From Branchiostoma floridae (Eukaryota; Chordata; Leptocardii; Amphioxiformes; Branchiostomatidae), in contig NW_023365785.1 of NCBI RefSeq assembly GCF_000003815.2, forward strand, positions 8,632 to 47,817: a stretch of DNA of 39,186 bases, given 5' to 3'. Under the pieces are notes generated by a model. That model had not been told where the DNA came from, did not search any database, and worked only from the letters and a program-made list of their open reading frames with translations. This document shows, in pieces, positions 1 through 10,794 of this stretch (position 1 is its first letter; the number at the start of each line of letters is the position of its first letter). Position numbers and translations under genes: made by a program.

Positions 1-2424
1 TTAATAAGAAGACCCCCTTGGCTTCAAGAACACAAATGGTCTTACCTTCTCTGGCAGAGCTGTCGTCGGTTTGAAAGAAAGAAGGTTGCCTGCAGCTTAT
101 GTGCCAGTTCTCCTGTTGTCTGTGCCGTTGTTGTCTTCAGGCATTGTACACAATGGGACACGGATGTCCCGGATGTTGAGCGTTTAGCCAATCAATGTCA
201 CGAAACTTGACTCAACTGTCTTGACCTAATTGTCTTAATGTTAATTTTATCAGACAACCAAGAAGGCTAACTTTGTATCCCAGTCAGACAACTGAAGAAA
301 CAACAACAAAAACAAAAAACTTTTGTAAGCGTAGATCCTTTGACTTGAGAGGAAAGTGTTATCTGGGATTTTAAGTAGGTCAGACATACTAGTAGACTTA
401 TCAAAGAGGGGGCGGTAATTAATGTGGGAGTGATTGGTATGTGACACATGGTAAGCACAATAAGAGAGTGATTGATTATTCTGGACAAAGCAAGTGTCGT
501 GTAGCCATGCATTTTTTTTTTAATGAGCAGCAATACGTGTTGGTGGATACGGGTCAACCGTCACACACCAATGAATATTTATGAGAGACGCAGAAAGATT
601 TTTCTAGCTAGAAATCAATGCTAAATTCCCATCTTGTCCCTTGTAATGAGTTTATATACAGGAGAGATAGGCATAAATAAAGAAAAAAACGCAAAAAATA
701 TCTTTTTTATAGCTAGGAGCTTTTGTGAAACTCAAATCTTGCCCCTTTGATTGAGTTAGTCTCTGCGAAACTTCCTACGAAACGACACCAAGCGGAATAT
801 ATCAGTACTGCCGCCTTGCCATTTGCTGTTGTTTTGAAGTTGCATTATGGTTCAAGTGAAGAATGAGATGTACAGAAAGTTAACTACTTCACAGAAAACT
901 TTAATTTTTGTCAATCTTCTTCATAGCTCATCTTCTAATCCCCACGTAATTTTGTATAAGAATATTTCTTAAAACCCTTGACTGTGCGATGCTGCCGACA
1001 GTGAAGTAAAAATATTTTGTGCAGAAAATCGTAAAAATAAAGTGTGTATCAGCACACGGAAAACATGAAAGCCATCAAACTAAAAAAAAAATTGCAAATG
1101 TCTTTGCCTCTTTCTTCAAACGTTGCATGTGCTATATAAGCCGAGGATTGTATTGTCGATAGACCGGATATGGCACCGGAAATAGATCTTTTCTATACAT
1201 TATGTGTGAGCAGGTGTTTCCGGTACAAGTGCGCATGCCCCACCGGCAGTAGTGGCTTATAAGGCATGACCTTGAAAAATGGCAAAACATTTTCAATAGT
1301 CAACGTACTTAGGTTTAAAACAAACTTTAAGACATTTCTTGCGTGTAATTTGTAAATATTGACAGTAGAAAATTCGTAAGTGTCACTATCTATATATAGA
1401 CACATTTTCTTCGACTTCAACGGTTCTTGTGGTATTTAAAATTTACTTTATCCTCATCTATACCAATGGCAATAATTTCGTACATGGTATCTTTTGAATT
1501 TTTACATGCTATTTTTGCAACCTTTCTTGGTTTATCCTAATATCTAAATGTTAGTCCGTTAACAGGTTCATAATCATTGAACTTCATATTAAGATAATGC
1601 TCGCTGCGAGATGTTTTGGGGAAATACTTTGATCCGATGTTAAGTCAATGATACTTGCAAGTTGCATGTTGTAACCTAGCAACATGTAACGTTTAGATAC
1701 AGATAACGCTGTGCTCTACTGGCTAGAAATGCTCAGGGCTAAATCTGAGTTTACTTCTCATGGTAACATATGTATACAATCATCATTGATGTTTTTTTAT
1801 ATTATGTCGATGTTATGGATTAAAAATCATTGGCATAATAGCCATATCACCACCTGCTCCATTCGTGCAAACGCGGGTCCTCACTTCCGGTGCACGCTCA
1901 ACTGATTTCCGCTTTTTTGACGGGAAATATCGTTAAGCGATGATGACGTTACTGTGATACATTTAAGGCTTTAGATGGTACAGAGAAAATGATGTATATT
2001 TCTAACTCCAAGTGTACCAAATCTATCAAGGTAAGCATTGAGTAAAAAACATTCATTGGTATACAAAAAAACAGCATGAAATGTTTGCGATAACACAGAA
2101 AATAGAAAATAATATGAAATATACATGTATTAAGAATATGCAATAAAAAATGAGGTGGTTCTGACATTCGTGTTTTTTTATCTATATGTTAAACATGATG
2201 ATAAAAAGTAAAGGTAAAAGTTTCTGGATAGAAAGCTAGAGTCTGTCGTGCCTTTTATGATTATGTCCACCTTGCCAGCGTTGATTTTCCTTTTTTGTTC
2301 TTTTCCTTGCGTATTTCCTGGCATCACGTGTTCTTTTTTTACATGTACGGATACGTACAAAGTGGGCTAGAAAGAAAAGTGTTCATTTAATTCTCTTTGA
2401 GGAAAAGGGCTTACGGGGTTTTAG
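1..2424. other. AT-rich intergenic flank upstream of the ASCa gene
   Basis: No reading frame here looks like protein. The short ORFs are low-complexity translations of AT-rich DNA. The sequence has many homopolymer A/T runs and no clear tandem repeat. A CACGTG E-box lies at 2325-2330, about 155 bases before the ASCa start codon, but a single hexamer is weak evidence of a regulatory site. A possible minus-strand exon at the left edge is listed separately. Confidence 0.6.
46..160 (-). other. possible exon of a neighbouring minus-strand gene
   Basis: On the minus strand a strong splice donor (AGAAG then GTAAGA) places an exon end at position 46. Upstream of it on that strand one frame stays open back to about position 170, and another frame offers a short ATG peptide that ends before the donor. 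It could be a 5' untranslated or a coding exon whose remaining exons lie left of the window. No homology is recognised, and no convincing acceptor was found on the other side. Confidence 0.2.
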
Positions 2425-2484
2425 TAGGGATTCTTTTTATCGTACGCAACCTACGCGGTGCGGCCTGTACTTAAAACGTTCAGT

Positions 2485-3611
2485 ATGGACTCGGACATAT
2501 TTACCCCTCTGGCACACAATTTAGTAACTGATGACATCAATGCTGCCACATTTCAAAACGTGCAATGTTTTGGACATTACGAAAACGCAACGTTTTATGA
2601 GTCACAATATTGCCAACACCGTCCCCAAATCGAGCATTTGCAGAATACGGTTGAAACCAGCGGGCCAATGCGAGGTACTTTTCTCGGGGCAAAGACGCAG
2701 GTCAGGCCGAAGGAACCGTACATGGTCGCCCGGCGAAACGCCCGAGAGCGGCGACGAGTCCAGCAAGTCAACGACGGGTTTTTCCGCCTCAGAAGTCTCG
2801 TTCCGAAGGCACCGAAGGGTAAGAAGTTATCAAAGGTGAAGACGCTACGAGCTGCTATTGAGTACATCGAGCAGCTACAGGGTATTCTGCGGGAGGCGGG
2901 TGATGGAGTCCCCGAGAACAAGATCGCCTGTCCATCGGTGGAATCGTCGGCTGCCAACGTCAACGAGGAAGAAGATGAGGAAGAGTTGGATATAGACTGG
3001 TTACCGCTGCATGTTGTTTCGGTAAGCTCCATATCTTTCCTACGTAGATTGATAAAGCAATGAAATACTTTGATAAGAAACCCAACCTGTTAAGAAATAC
3101 TAGTAGCCAACTGACTAGTATTAGAGTAGAGTATTGTTCATAACTGCCCATTGTCACTTGTATATCTACTATGTTTATACCATGTACTTGCAATTGGCCC
3201 TCGGGCACGAACTTGCAAATAAACTTCTTCATTAGAATTATTTATTTTGTAAAACACCGCAGCTTCAGAGGCTGAGTTGTGTGATACATTATAATGGATA
3301 GTTCTCACTTAAAAACATCAAACAAAGAATAAAACATATGCCCAAATGATTCTAAAACACATGAAAACATTCTAGGCTAAATGGGAAGCTTTTCATGTAT
3401 GAATCGGAATTGATGCATAATATCTAACATATACGTTATAGATAATCTTTAGAACATAGATTTCTCCCAAAAATTCGATACACATTCGATACACAATGTA
3501 CAAACATACATAAGTAACTTATGCTAGCGTCTTATCTAATTTCAGAAGGAGGAAGACGATTTCTTGGATGAAGTTCTTGGATCCGAGATCATGTCTTGTT
3601 CAGACATGTAA
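2485..3611 (+). CDS. achaete-scute family bHLH transcription factor, ASCa (ASCL1/2-like), two coding exons
   Basis: Sequence-specific transcription factor of the proneural achaete-scute family; such proteins bind CANNTG boxes in the nucleus, usually as heterodimers with E-proteins. Coding exons are 2485-3021 and 3546-3611, joined in phase 0 across a GTAAGC...TTTCAG intron, giving 200 residues. The bHLH covers about residues 82-135: basic region VARRNARERRRV, then a helix with QQVNDGF, a loop ending in KGKKLSKV, and a second helix with AAIEYIEQLQ. The RER triplet that contacts the E-box is intact. NARER and VNxGF resemble insect achaete/scute, and EYI with the loop length fits ASCL1/2. An acidic tract with DIDWL follows at about 161-173. 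The first ATG has a good context (A at -3, G at +4) and an in-frame stop lies upstream at 2425-2427. Oddity: SKVKTLR replaces the usual SKVETLR. Without splicing the frame ends at 3063, giving a 192-residue form. Family assignment is firm; the exact orthologue is not. Confidence 0.93.
3022..3545 (+). other. intron within the ASCa coding region
   Basis: The donor GTAAGC begins at 3022 and the acceptor, preceded by a T-rich stretch, ends at 3545. Removing it keeps the frame (phase 0) and adds an acidic tail starting KEEDDFLDEVLG and ending at TAA 3609-3611. Vertebrate ASCL coding regions are generally uninterrupted, so a coding intron is notable. The first part of the intron holds a LINE 3' tail. 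Confidence 0.75.
3130..3237 (+). mobile_element. LINE-like 3' tail with poly(A) signal, inside the ASCa intron
   Basis: The motif around CTCGGGCACGAACTTGC at 3200-3216, followed by AATAAA at 3218-3223, recurs in diverged form at 31361-31410 (plus), 31418-31457 (minus) and 35427-35471 (minus). At the two 31-kb sites it lies just downstream of LINE reverse-transcriptase C-terminal fragments, so it is best read as a LINE 3' end. Here only the tail remains, on the same strand as the host gene. Confidence 0.55.
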
Positions 3612-5113
3612 CAAACGTCGTGCGTACACTTGTCATATAAGTACATCAATGTGGACTAAATGTCGTAACAGACGATTTGATCTATTTTGAGTCATTTTAG
3701 AAACTAGCCGTTGTGTCACGTCACTGGTGTAAGATTGGGTCTTTTTGCAAAAATTGTAAACCCTATTTTTCTCGACTTTATGAGAAAAGGGCATTGTAAA
3801 CATATTATACCGGCATGTCATGCTCGATACATTTATCTGAATTCTTGAGTTGCTATTCTTGACTACGACAAAATCAGACTTGACTACGATAACACAGAGT
3901 GGGTTCCCAATACCGTCTTAGGGTACAGTTCGTCATTATTACGAAAAGTTGATCAAAATCTTTTCTCAAAACTATCTTTCTCTTTCTCTAACTTTATCTA
4001 TCTCTATACATATCTCTAGATAAATTAGATAGATATATAGATAGAGAGATGGATAGAAAGATACATCAAATAGATGGATGGGTGGAGAGAGAGAGAGAGA
4101 GAGAGGTGTAGATGTGAATATATGTCGTCTGTTTCTACCGTACACCAGCGCCTGTCGCGGATTCTAGAAGTACTGCAGATTCGGCGAGCTGAGAGATATC
4201 CATGTTTGCATCGCTGCAGTGCGATTGGCAACACATAGAGGGCGTTCAATGACATATTTAAGATTCTTTGACGGCACTTAATGCATCAACTGCCTTACCT
4301 TACCTTCTAAATACGCTAGTATTTTCTGGGACATTGATGTGCACTTTTATAGTGCTAAAGTATATGTCAAAAAGTTGAAAAGAACCTCACGTATACCCTA
4401 TAGTTAAAAAAAAGATTTTTGTGAAAAAATGTTTATCACTTACTGTGTTTTAAACGTTACAGTTTTGTGGTTAGTGTCGGTTTGCTTGTCAGTTAACCCT
4501 AGATAGTTGTAAGGCCTAGAAAAATTGCTTTGTCTCTGGTTTTTACTCGGCTTACCCTAGCCAAAACTTGCCGACCTTAGCCTTTCTTATGTATTCAGCG
4601 ACATACGAAACAGTTATAGCTAGGGACTCCGATATAATATCATCGATGGCCCCAATTTTCAAGCAGATCTTGGGGTGGAAGATCGTGTAGTTTTCTGACC
4701 GTCGGTCACTCTCAGAGAAACCCAGCAGTGAAAAATACGACACGAACTTCCAACCCAACATCTTCTGTGAGATTTACTCTCCCCTGTGGGCCTGTCTCTC
4801 CCTAGCTTACCCTAGCCAGGGAGAGAAAAACATGGAGGCAACTCCCTATCTTCATGGCTACCTTGTTCCCACAATGACCAGGGGGTCAAGGGACTAGGTA
4901 GTTAGGTAGGTAGGCTATGGGCCTGTAGAGTCTTGACACCAGTGTCCGTGCGTGAAGTTTACACCCCCACCCTTGAGCCGGTTGAATGCAGTGTCTCCGC
5001 TGCAGTCTCTAACCTCCTTCACGGACGTCTCCCATGGGGCGATTTTCAACATATCGCATGCCAAGTTTTCATGCGAGGAGACATCTACATCAGACACTTG
5101 AAACGGTGTCGGT
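3612..5113. other. intergenic, no gene seen
   Basis: No protein-like frame. No AATAAA follows the spliced ASCa stop within the next several hundred bases, so the end of the 3' UTR is unknown. The stretch contains a TATC/GATA and GA microsatellite, listed separately, and a short phrase CTTACCCTAGCCA repeated near 4551 and 4805. Confidence 0.5.
3966..4106. repeat. TATC/GATA and GA microsatellite with partial inverted symmetry
   Basis: A pyrimidine-rich half with TATCTATC-type words at 3966-4018 is followed by a purine-rich half of GATAGATA-type words to about 4075, then by a GA dinucleotide run at about 4086-4106. The halves are roughly complementary and could fold back. Confidence 0.8.
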
Positions 5114-5122
5114 GTGTACCAT

Positions 5123-5346
5123 TAGTCTCCAAGCAGACCCTGCGCTGCCTTAGAAATAGTATCAAAGCTGGCCAGGGACTTAGTATAGGTGCCTTAGAGA
5201 TAGTATTAAAGCTGGCCAGGTACTTAGTATAGCGGCACCAGGGGTCCGTTTGACTCCCTTAGCCGGCTATCTCCCTTTGGCCGGCTATACTCCTTTGCCA
5301 GCTTTGATACTATCTCTAAGGCACCGTTGGGTCTGCTTGGAGACTA
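5123..5346. mobile_element. MITE, TIR family TANTCTCCAAGCAGA, with imperfect 9-bp target duplication
   Basis: Perfect 18-bp terminal inverted repeats: TAGTCTCCAAGCAGACCC at the left and its complement at the right. Flanking 9-mers GTGTACCAT (5114-5122) and GTGTAGCAC (5347-5355) agree at 7 of 9 positions, fitting an aged target-site duplication. Inside, a ~40-bp phrase with ATAGTATxAAAGCTGGCCAG occurs twice directly (near 5150 and 5192) and once inverted (near 5295). No coding capacity. Confidence 0.85.
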
Positions 5347-5371
5347 GTGTAGCACTACAACACGCCATGTC

Positions 5372-5632
5372 GGGCCTGTTGAATCCTGACACCCCGGCCC
5401 GGCCCCGCTGTGTATCGCTACAACACCCCTGGCTCCCCGGTACTCTCCAAGCAGAGGTTGAATCGCGCTGATATATTCGTAGTCGGGAAAATTACACGTA
5501 GGAAGAGCGCCCGTGTAATTCTTCCTACTACTACTGTATCTGCGCGATTCAACCCCTGCTTGGAGAGTAGCTCCAGTCCCCGGGCCTGTTGAATCCTGAC
5601 ACCGCGGCCCGGCCCCAGTGTGTATCGCTACA
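5372..5632. repeat. 51-bp direct repeats bracketing a MITE
   Basis: Two near-identical 51-bp segments lie at 5372-5422 and 5582-5632, each running from GGGCCTGTTGAATCC to TGTATCGCTACA, 210 bases apart. The MITE at 5441-5569 lies between them. The repeats are far too long to be its target duplication, so they point to an older duplication or a larger nested element. Confidence 0.75.
5441..5569. mobile_element. MITE, TIR family TACTCTCCAAGCAGAGG
   Basis: Terminal inverted repeats of 28 bp with one mismatch, beginning TACTCTCCAAGCAGAGGTTG, in a 129-bp element with no coding capacity. Both flanks begin GCTCC (5432 and 5570), a possible decayed target duplication. The middle resembles the MITE at 18172-18278. 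Confidence 0.85.
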
Positions 5633-7730
5633 CTTCACGCCTTGTTCCTGCGGCCCGGCCAAATTGGCCGTTACCTCGGTAAACACCAACGGAGAGCACG
5701 CGACTCAAACCTTCAAGGGCTCGGACCGGGACGCTAGAAAATAAACACGGCCCTCCAGAAAGTGTGGTCTAGCCTCAGAAACAATCGGCTCGGGGATATT
5801 TTATACCCCATTTAGAGATGGAAACGGTCGAGAGATTTCAGGTTGATGGAGAAATAGCTTCATGCGTGGACACTAAAATGGCGAAATAGAAGCTGGAGTG
5901 ATCACCATATTACAGTATGGAGTCGTCAGTAACATTTCTATCCATAAACTTTAACCACAGCCTGTTAGTCTATTTAATTAAAAAGTATAAAGGCTAAAAG
6001 TGCTGATTCCATCGAGAAAGAACATATAAAGTGAACTATGTCTTTTGAAAAATATATATTCATCTGATTGATTGCAACAAGTTTATATTCAAATTAGTAG
6101 GACAATGCTTTATGTATACACGACCTCATAAATAAAAGTATAGGCTGTACTTTTGTCTGTTAACAACAGCGACGATAAAAGTGCTCTTTTACACATTTCC
6201 CCGAGAGAAAAATTATGATATGACGCTTAATCAATATACACGCTATGAAACCGTACACTTAACAGTCTTCTCCTCTTTGTTTCACACGGCAAATTTGAGT
6301 ACCAAAATCCCCCCAGCCACAAACGACTTTCCTAAATTCTTTCCCAGTTGGAGAGATGCTTCAGATCGGTAAATATTAGCCCGGTGCTCGCGAATGTGGC
6401 GCTAATTGCCGCTTGACGGAGTTTTGAGCCATGTGTAAACTACGAGTAGACTTTCACTCATTTTCAAGCCGTTGAAAACGTTGTTCTCGGAGTGTTTGTT
6501 TATTGACTCTCCTACCTGCTTTTAAACACCAAGCCTTCTGAGGGAACAAAGCAAAAAATCGTTTAATCTTGCCGAAAAGACAATGTCGCAAGACTTGACG
6601 ACTTGATTTTACCCCCGCCGAGATTCGAACCATGGTCCTTAAGTTCTCCCCAACCTCTTCTGAAACAATTTTTTTCTGAAGTTGTCATCTTCACAATCTT
6701 TAATCTGCGACGAGCACATTCGTATAAAAGTTATTGAATGGAAGTAGAGTACAATATAGAGAACTGATGCTTTTTGTCCGTTGCGTTTATGAGGGTCTGG
6801 AGAGACAGTTCAGAGTGGACTTAACGAAAATACACGGACACTTTATCAATGGATATGTTCCACCACTTTTATAAGGGTTCTACATTGACAAGGGGAAACT
6901 TCTTGACAACTTCGCTTAATTTATAAGTGGGGTAATAAATTGACATTTGTTACATAATTATAACATATGTACAGTTCACAAAGTTTATTTGTTTCTCTCA
7001 ATGCATGATTTAGATTTAAAGAAACACAACTGCGGTTGTGTCTCACAGAAACTCAATTAATCCAGGGCACGTCCTTTAGTTTATTCTCGTGGGTCTCATA
7101 TTGCGACTCTCTCTCTTCACCTCCAAGTAAACCCGGACTTAAGCCTTCTTCGAGTGTTTTGGCTTCGCAGCTCTACCTGACATCAAACTCGCGCCGCCCG
7201 GCCACTTTTCCTCGCAGCATTGTATCGTTTTTCTCAACCCTACCTGTGTGGTGAAAAATAAATCTTGATAACTCTTATAGTGAGAGTCCTTTTCCACGAC
7301 TTGACTTAATGTCGGCTTGATTATTCTCGTCTGTTTCAAAAGATGTTCTTTTTATCGGTTCTAACGTAGTGACGTCATGTTATAAACCCCGCCTTCCCCA
7401 CATGCACGCTCTCATCTTGACAGTTAAGAAGAGATTTATTTTCTACTGAAACCTCCAGACCGCTAGGAGAGCCCTGACTTGTGTTTGCGCGACTTTCCCT
7501 TGAAGTGCTTTTGTCTGTGTGTTTGCTGACATGTTAGGCCCCCTCCAGCCCTCAAGGACATTGTACAAGCGAAAGGCATGACGAATGAAAAGGCCGACAC
7601 GGCAGAGAAGAGGGCTAATTTTTCTGTCTTGATGTTGAAGTGGCGGACACTTGTAAAGCCATTTCTGTTCGCCTCGCGACAATGAACAAAGGACCTGCTC
7701 ACGACCGCCGCACCTGAGGCAAAGAGAACG
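5633..7730. other. intergenic, no gene seen
   Basis: No protein-like frame of meaningful length. A tRNA-like B-box on the minus strand (around 6619-6635, GGTTCGAATCTCG) may be a SINE remnant. A short hairpin ACACAACTGCGGTTGTGT sits near 7025. The 103-codon minus-strand ORF near 7443-7754 runs into the minisatellite and resembles nothing known. Confidence 0.5.
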
Positions 7731-9362
7731 CTTTATTCTGCAATATGAAAACAAAACGACCTCAGCTACATGACACGTTGGTTTTACATTTCTTTATTCT
7801 GCAATATGAAAACAAAACAACCTCAACTACAAGTTGGTTTTGCATTTCTTTATTCTGCGATATAAAAACAGAAGGACCTCAGCTTCAAGTCGGTTTTACA
7901 TTTCTTTATTCTGCAATATGAAAACAAAACGACCTCAGCTACAAGTTGGTTTTACATTTCTTTATTCTGCAATATGAAAACAAAACGACCTCAGCTACAA
8001 GTTGATTTTACATTTCTTTATTCTGCAATATGAAAACAAAACGACCTCAGCTACATGACACGTTGGTTTTACATTTCTTTATTCTGCAATATGAAAACAA
8101 AACGACCTCAGCTACAAGTTGGTTTTACATTTCTTTATTCTGCAATATGAAAACAAAACGACCTCAGCTACAAGTTGGTTTTACATTTCTTTATTCTGCA
8201 ATATGAAAACAAAACGACCTCAGCTACAAGTCGGTTTTACATTTCTTTATTCTGCAATATGAAAGCAAAACGACCTCAGCTACATGACACGTTGGTTTTA
8301 CATTTCTTTATTCTGCAATATGAAAACAAAACGACCTCAACTACAAGTTGGTTTTACATTTCTTTATTCTGCAATATGAAAACAAAACGACCTCAGCTAC
8401 AAGTTGGTTTTACATTTCTTTATTCTGCAATATGAAAACAAAACGACCTCAGCTACATGACACGTTGGTTTTACATTTCTTTATTCTGCAATATGAAAAC
8501 AAAACGACCTCAGCTACAAGTTGGTTTTACATTTCTTTATTCTGCAATATGAAAACAAAACGACCTCAGCTACAAGTCGGTTTTACATTTCTTTATTCTG
8601 CAATATGAAAGCAAAACAACCTCAACTACAAGTCGGTTTTACATTTCTTTATTCTGCAATATGAAAACAAAACGACCTCAGCTACAAGTCGGTTTTACAT
8701 TTCTTTATTCTGCAATATGAAAACAAAACGACCTCAGCTACATGACACGTTGGTTTTACATTTCTTTATTCTGCAATATGAAAACAAAACGACCTCAGCT
8801 ACAAGTTGGTTTTACATTTCTTTATTCTGCAATATGAAAACAAAACGACCTCAGCTACAAGTTGGTTTTACATTTCTTTATTCTGCAATATGAAAACAAA
8901 ACGACCTCAGCTACATGTTGGTTTTACATTTCTTTATTCTGCAATATGAAAACAAAACGACCTCAGCTACAAGTTGGTTTTACATTTCTTTATTCTGCAA
9001 TATGAAAACAAAACGACCTCAGCTACATGTTGGTTTTACATTTCTTTATTCTGCAATATGAAAACAAAACGACCTCAGCTACATGTTGGTTTTACATTTC
9101 TTTATTCTGCAATATGAAAACAAAACGACCTCAGCTACAAGTTGGTTTTACATTTCTTTATTCTGCAATATGAAAACAAAACGACCTTATCTACATGACA
9201 CGTTGGTTTTACATTACTTAATTCTGCAATATGAAAACAAAACGACCTCAGCTACAAGTTGATTTTACATTTCTTTATTCTGCAATATGAAAACAAAACT
9301 ACCTCAGCTACAAGTTGATTTTACATTTCTTTATTCTGCAATATGAAAACAAAACGACCACG
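7731..9362. repeat. minisatellite, about 28 copies of a 56/61-bp unit
   Basis: The unit begins TTTATTCTGCAATATGAAAA and contains CGACCTCAGCTAC. Most copies are 56 bp (CTACAAGTTGG or CTACATGTTGG at the junction). Six copies carry CTACATGACACGTTGG and are 61 bp. Single-base subtypes (AAGTTGG, AAGTCGG, AAGTTGAT, GAAAGCAAA) recur in the array. End copies are the most diverged, as expected if turnover is concentrated in the middle. Long ORFs across the array come only from the repeat and are not genes. Confidence 0.97.
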
Positions 9363-9892
9363 GCTTCGTGTAAGAAGCCGTATAGTCGCTGCCGTTTCAA
9401 ATATTATCTTTATGATACACCAGACTTTCTATTCATTTGTTTATTTATTTATCTGTCTATGTATTCTTAATCCAGGGTAGTCCAGATCTGTGACTTGTGC
9501 TCTAGGTATTCATGAATAATACATTAACACAGTACGAGTAAGGAAATTAATAGATAAACAAACAGATCTATTTCACACAGGCTATTTGTCTATTCCGGCT
9601 AGAGTTTTAACTCTCAGCCATTTGGTACCAAATTTGTTTGTTTGTTTGTTTGTTTATGTGTTTGTTTGTTTGTATTGCATACCCGGCAAACCGCCTCATT
9701 ACGTAACACACCAGGTTTGTACCGAAAAGTACAAGCTGCCTGTACTAGCTGTCCGGACAGATTCACTTTGATCCGCTCACCCCCATGAATGACCCCTACA
9801 CGTTTCGATAAGAGTGGTGGGTTCTTTAGCGCGTCCGAGGTGTGGTTCAACTCAAACACGGGACCTCTGTTGAACGTCCTATAAAAGGAATT
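9363..9892. other. intergenic with TTTG microsatellite
   Basis: About nine TTTG units, one interrupted, lie at roughly 9633-9673. Nothing else is recognisable in this stretch. Confidence 0.6.
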
Positions 9893-10045
9893 GCCCTAAC
9901 CGAAGCTGGGTACTCATTTTCACCTGAGTGAAGTGGTGAAAGTCGTGTTAAGTGCCTTTCCCAAGGCACAAGGTTAGTGGCACGTCAGCGGATTCGAACC
10001 GGCCAGTGATTCAAACACCCTGCAGATTGTGCCACAACCCAACTA
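9893..10045 (-). mobile_element. tRNA-derived SINE fragment
   Basis: On the minus strand a B-box-like GGTTCGAATCC sits at about 9990-10000, preceded by a degenerate tRNA-like region and followed by a body containing the complements of CCTTTCCCAAGGCACAA and ACCTGAGTGAAGTGGTGAAAG. This matches the general form of tRNA-derived SINEs. The tRNA cloverleaf is not intact, so it is not called as a tRNA gene. Confidence 0.5.
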
Positions 10046-10167
10046 AAACTTGTCTAGGTTATTGGATTAGGTTATAGAAGGTTCAGAAATTGGGTAATAT
10101 CCCCCCAAGAATAACTACTCTGAAAACTCGAACTGCATGAGCTAAACAAAACCACATCACGTCCAGG

Positions 10168-10395
10168 ACAAAATTTACAAAAACCGGAAGCTCTGCTGCA
10201 GTACCAAGGTCACGTACCAGGGGGCCTAAAGTTGACCTTGACCTTCGTCTTCCCAACAGCAACCTACAAGCGAAATATCATTACAATCCAATGACAGGCT
10301 CAGAAGTTATGCTGATAACAAATATCCAAAAACACAAAAAATACACTCAGACACACCAAGAGACAAAAATCTATACCTCCATTTTTCATGGGGGT
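10168..10395. repeat. dispersed repeat copy, related to 28856-28975
   Basis: The phrase GCTGCAGTACC, then a CCAGGGGGCC or CCACTAGGGGTCC word, then TTGACCTTGACCTTC or CATGACCTTCAT, occurs here and again near 28860-28920. The repeat class was not identified. Confidence 0.4.
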
Positions 10396-10794
10396 AATAA
10401 AGGAATCTTATCCCACAAATTTATGTTTTCGAAGCACAGATAACATTATCATATTAAACCTTGACAATGGAATAGAGCACCAAGTGCAATTATGTCGATT
10501 GATGTTGTTAGGTTCCATGTAGCCGGTGCCAGTTACAAGAAAAAAATTCAAACATGAACTTTGAAGTTGATGAACATTCATAACACTGTCGCATTTGTCT
10601 CTTCTTGGTTCTTTCTTTTCTCCATGTTGCTTTTTTAACATGCAAATTTCTCTAGAATCGTTTGTTTTTAAGTTGATGTCCCACAAAAAAACTATCATAG
10701 CTTAAAAGAACCTTCTTTGGGTAAGCTAGTAGGCTAGTAGCTGTACAGATTACCGTATAAAAGGGTGTATGCAGTATCGTACACAACAGAATTT
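10396..10794. other. intergenic, nothing recognised
   Basis: Only short AT-rich frames on either strand. No repeat or gene signature seen. Confidence 0.4.

Noticed and set aside
2595-3032. 145-codon minus-strand ORF opposite the ASCa exon
   Set aside because: It is the antisense shadow of the bHLH coding exon; the plus-strand frame has the clear family match.
8175-8608. Repetitive ORFs in the minisatellite
   Set aside because: They arise because three 56-bp units are divisible by three; they have no start context, splice sites or family features.
7731-9362. CRISPR-like array
   Set aside because: Units are contiguous without unique spacers and the DNA is clearly eukaryotic; it is a minisatellite. 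The GACGTC array at 22.8-23.1 kb was rejected as CRISPR for the same reason.
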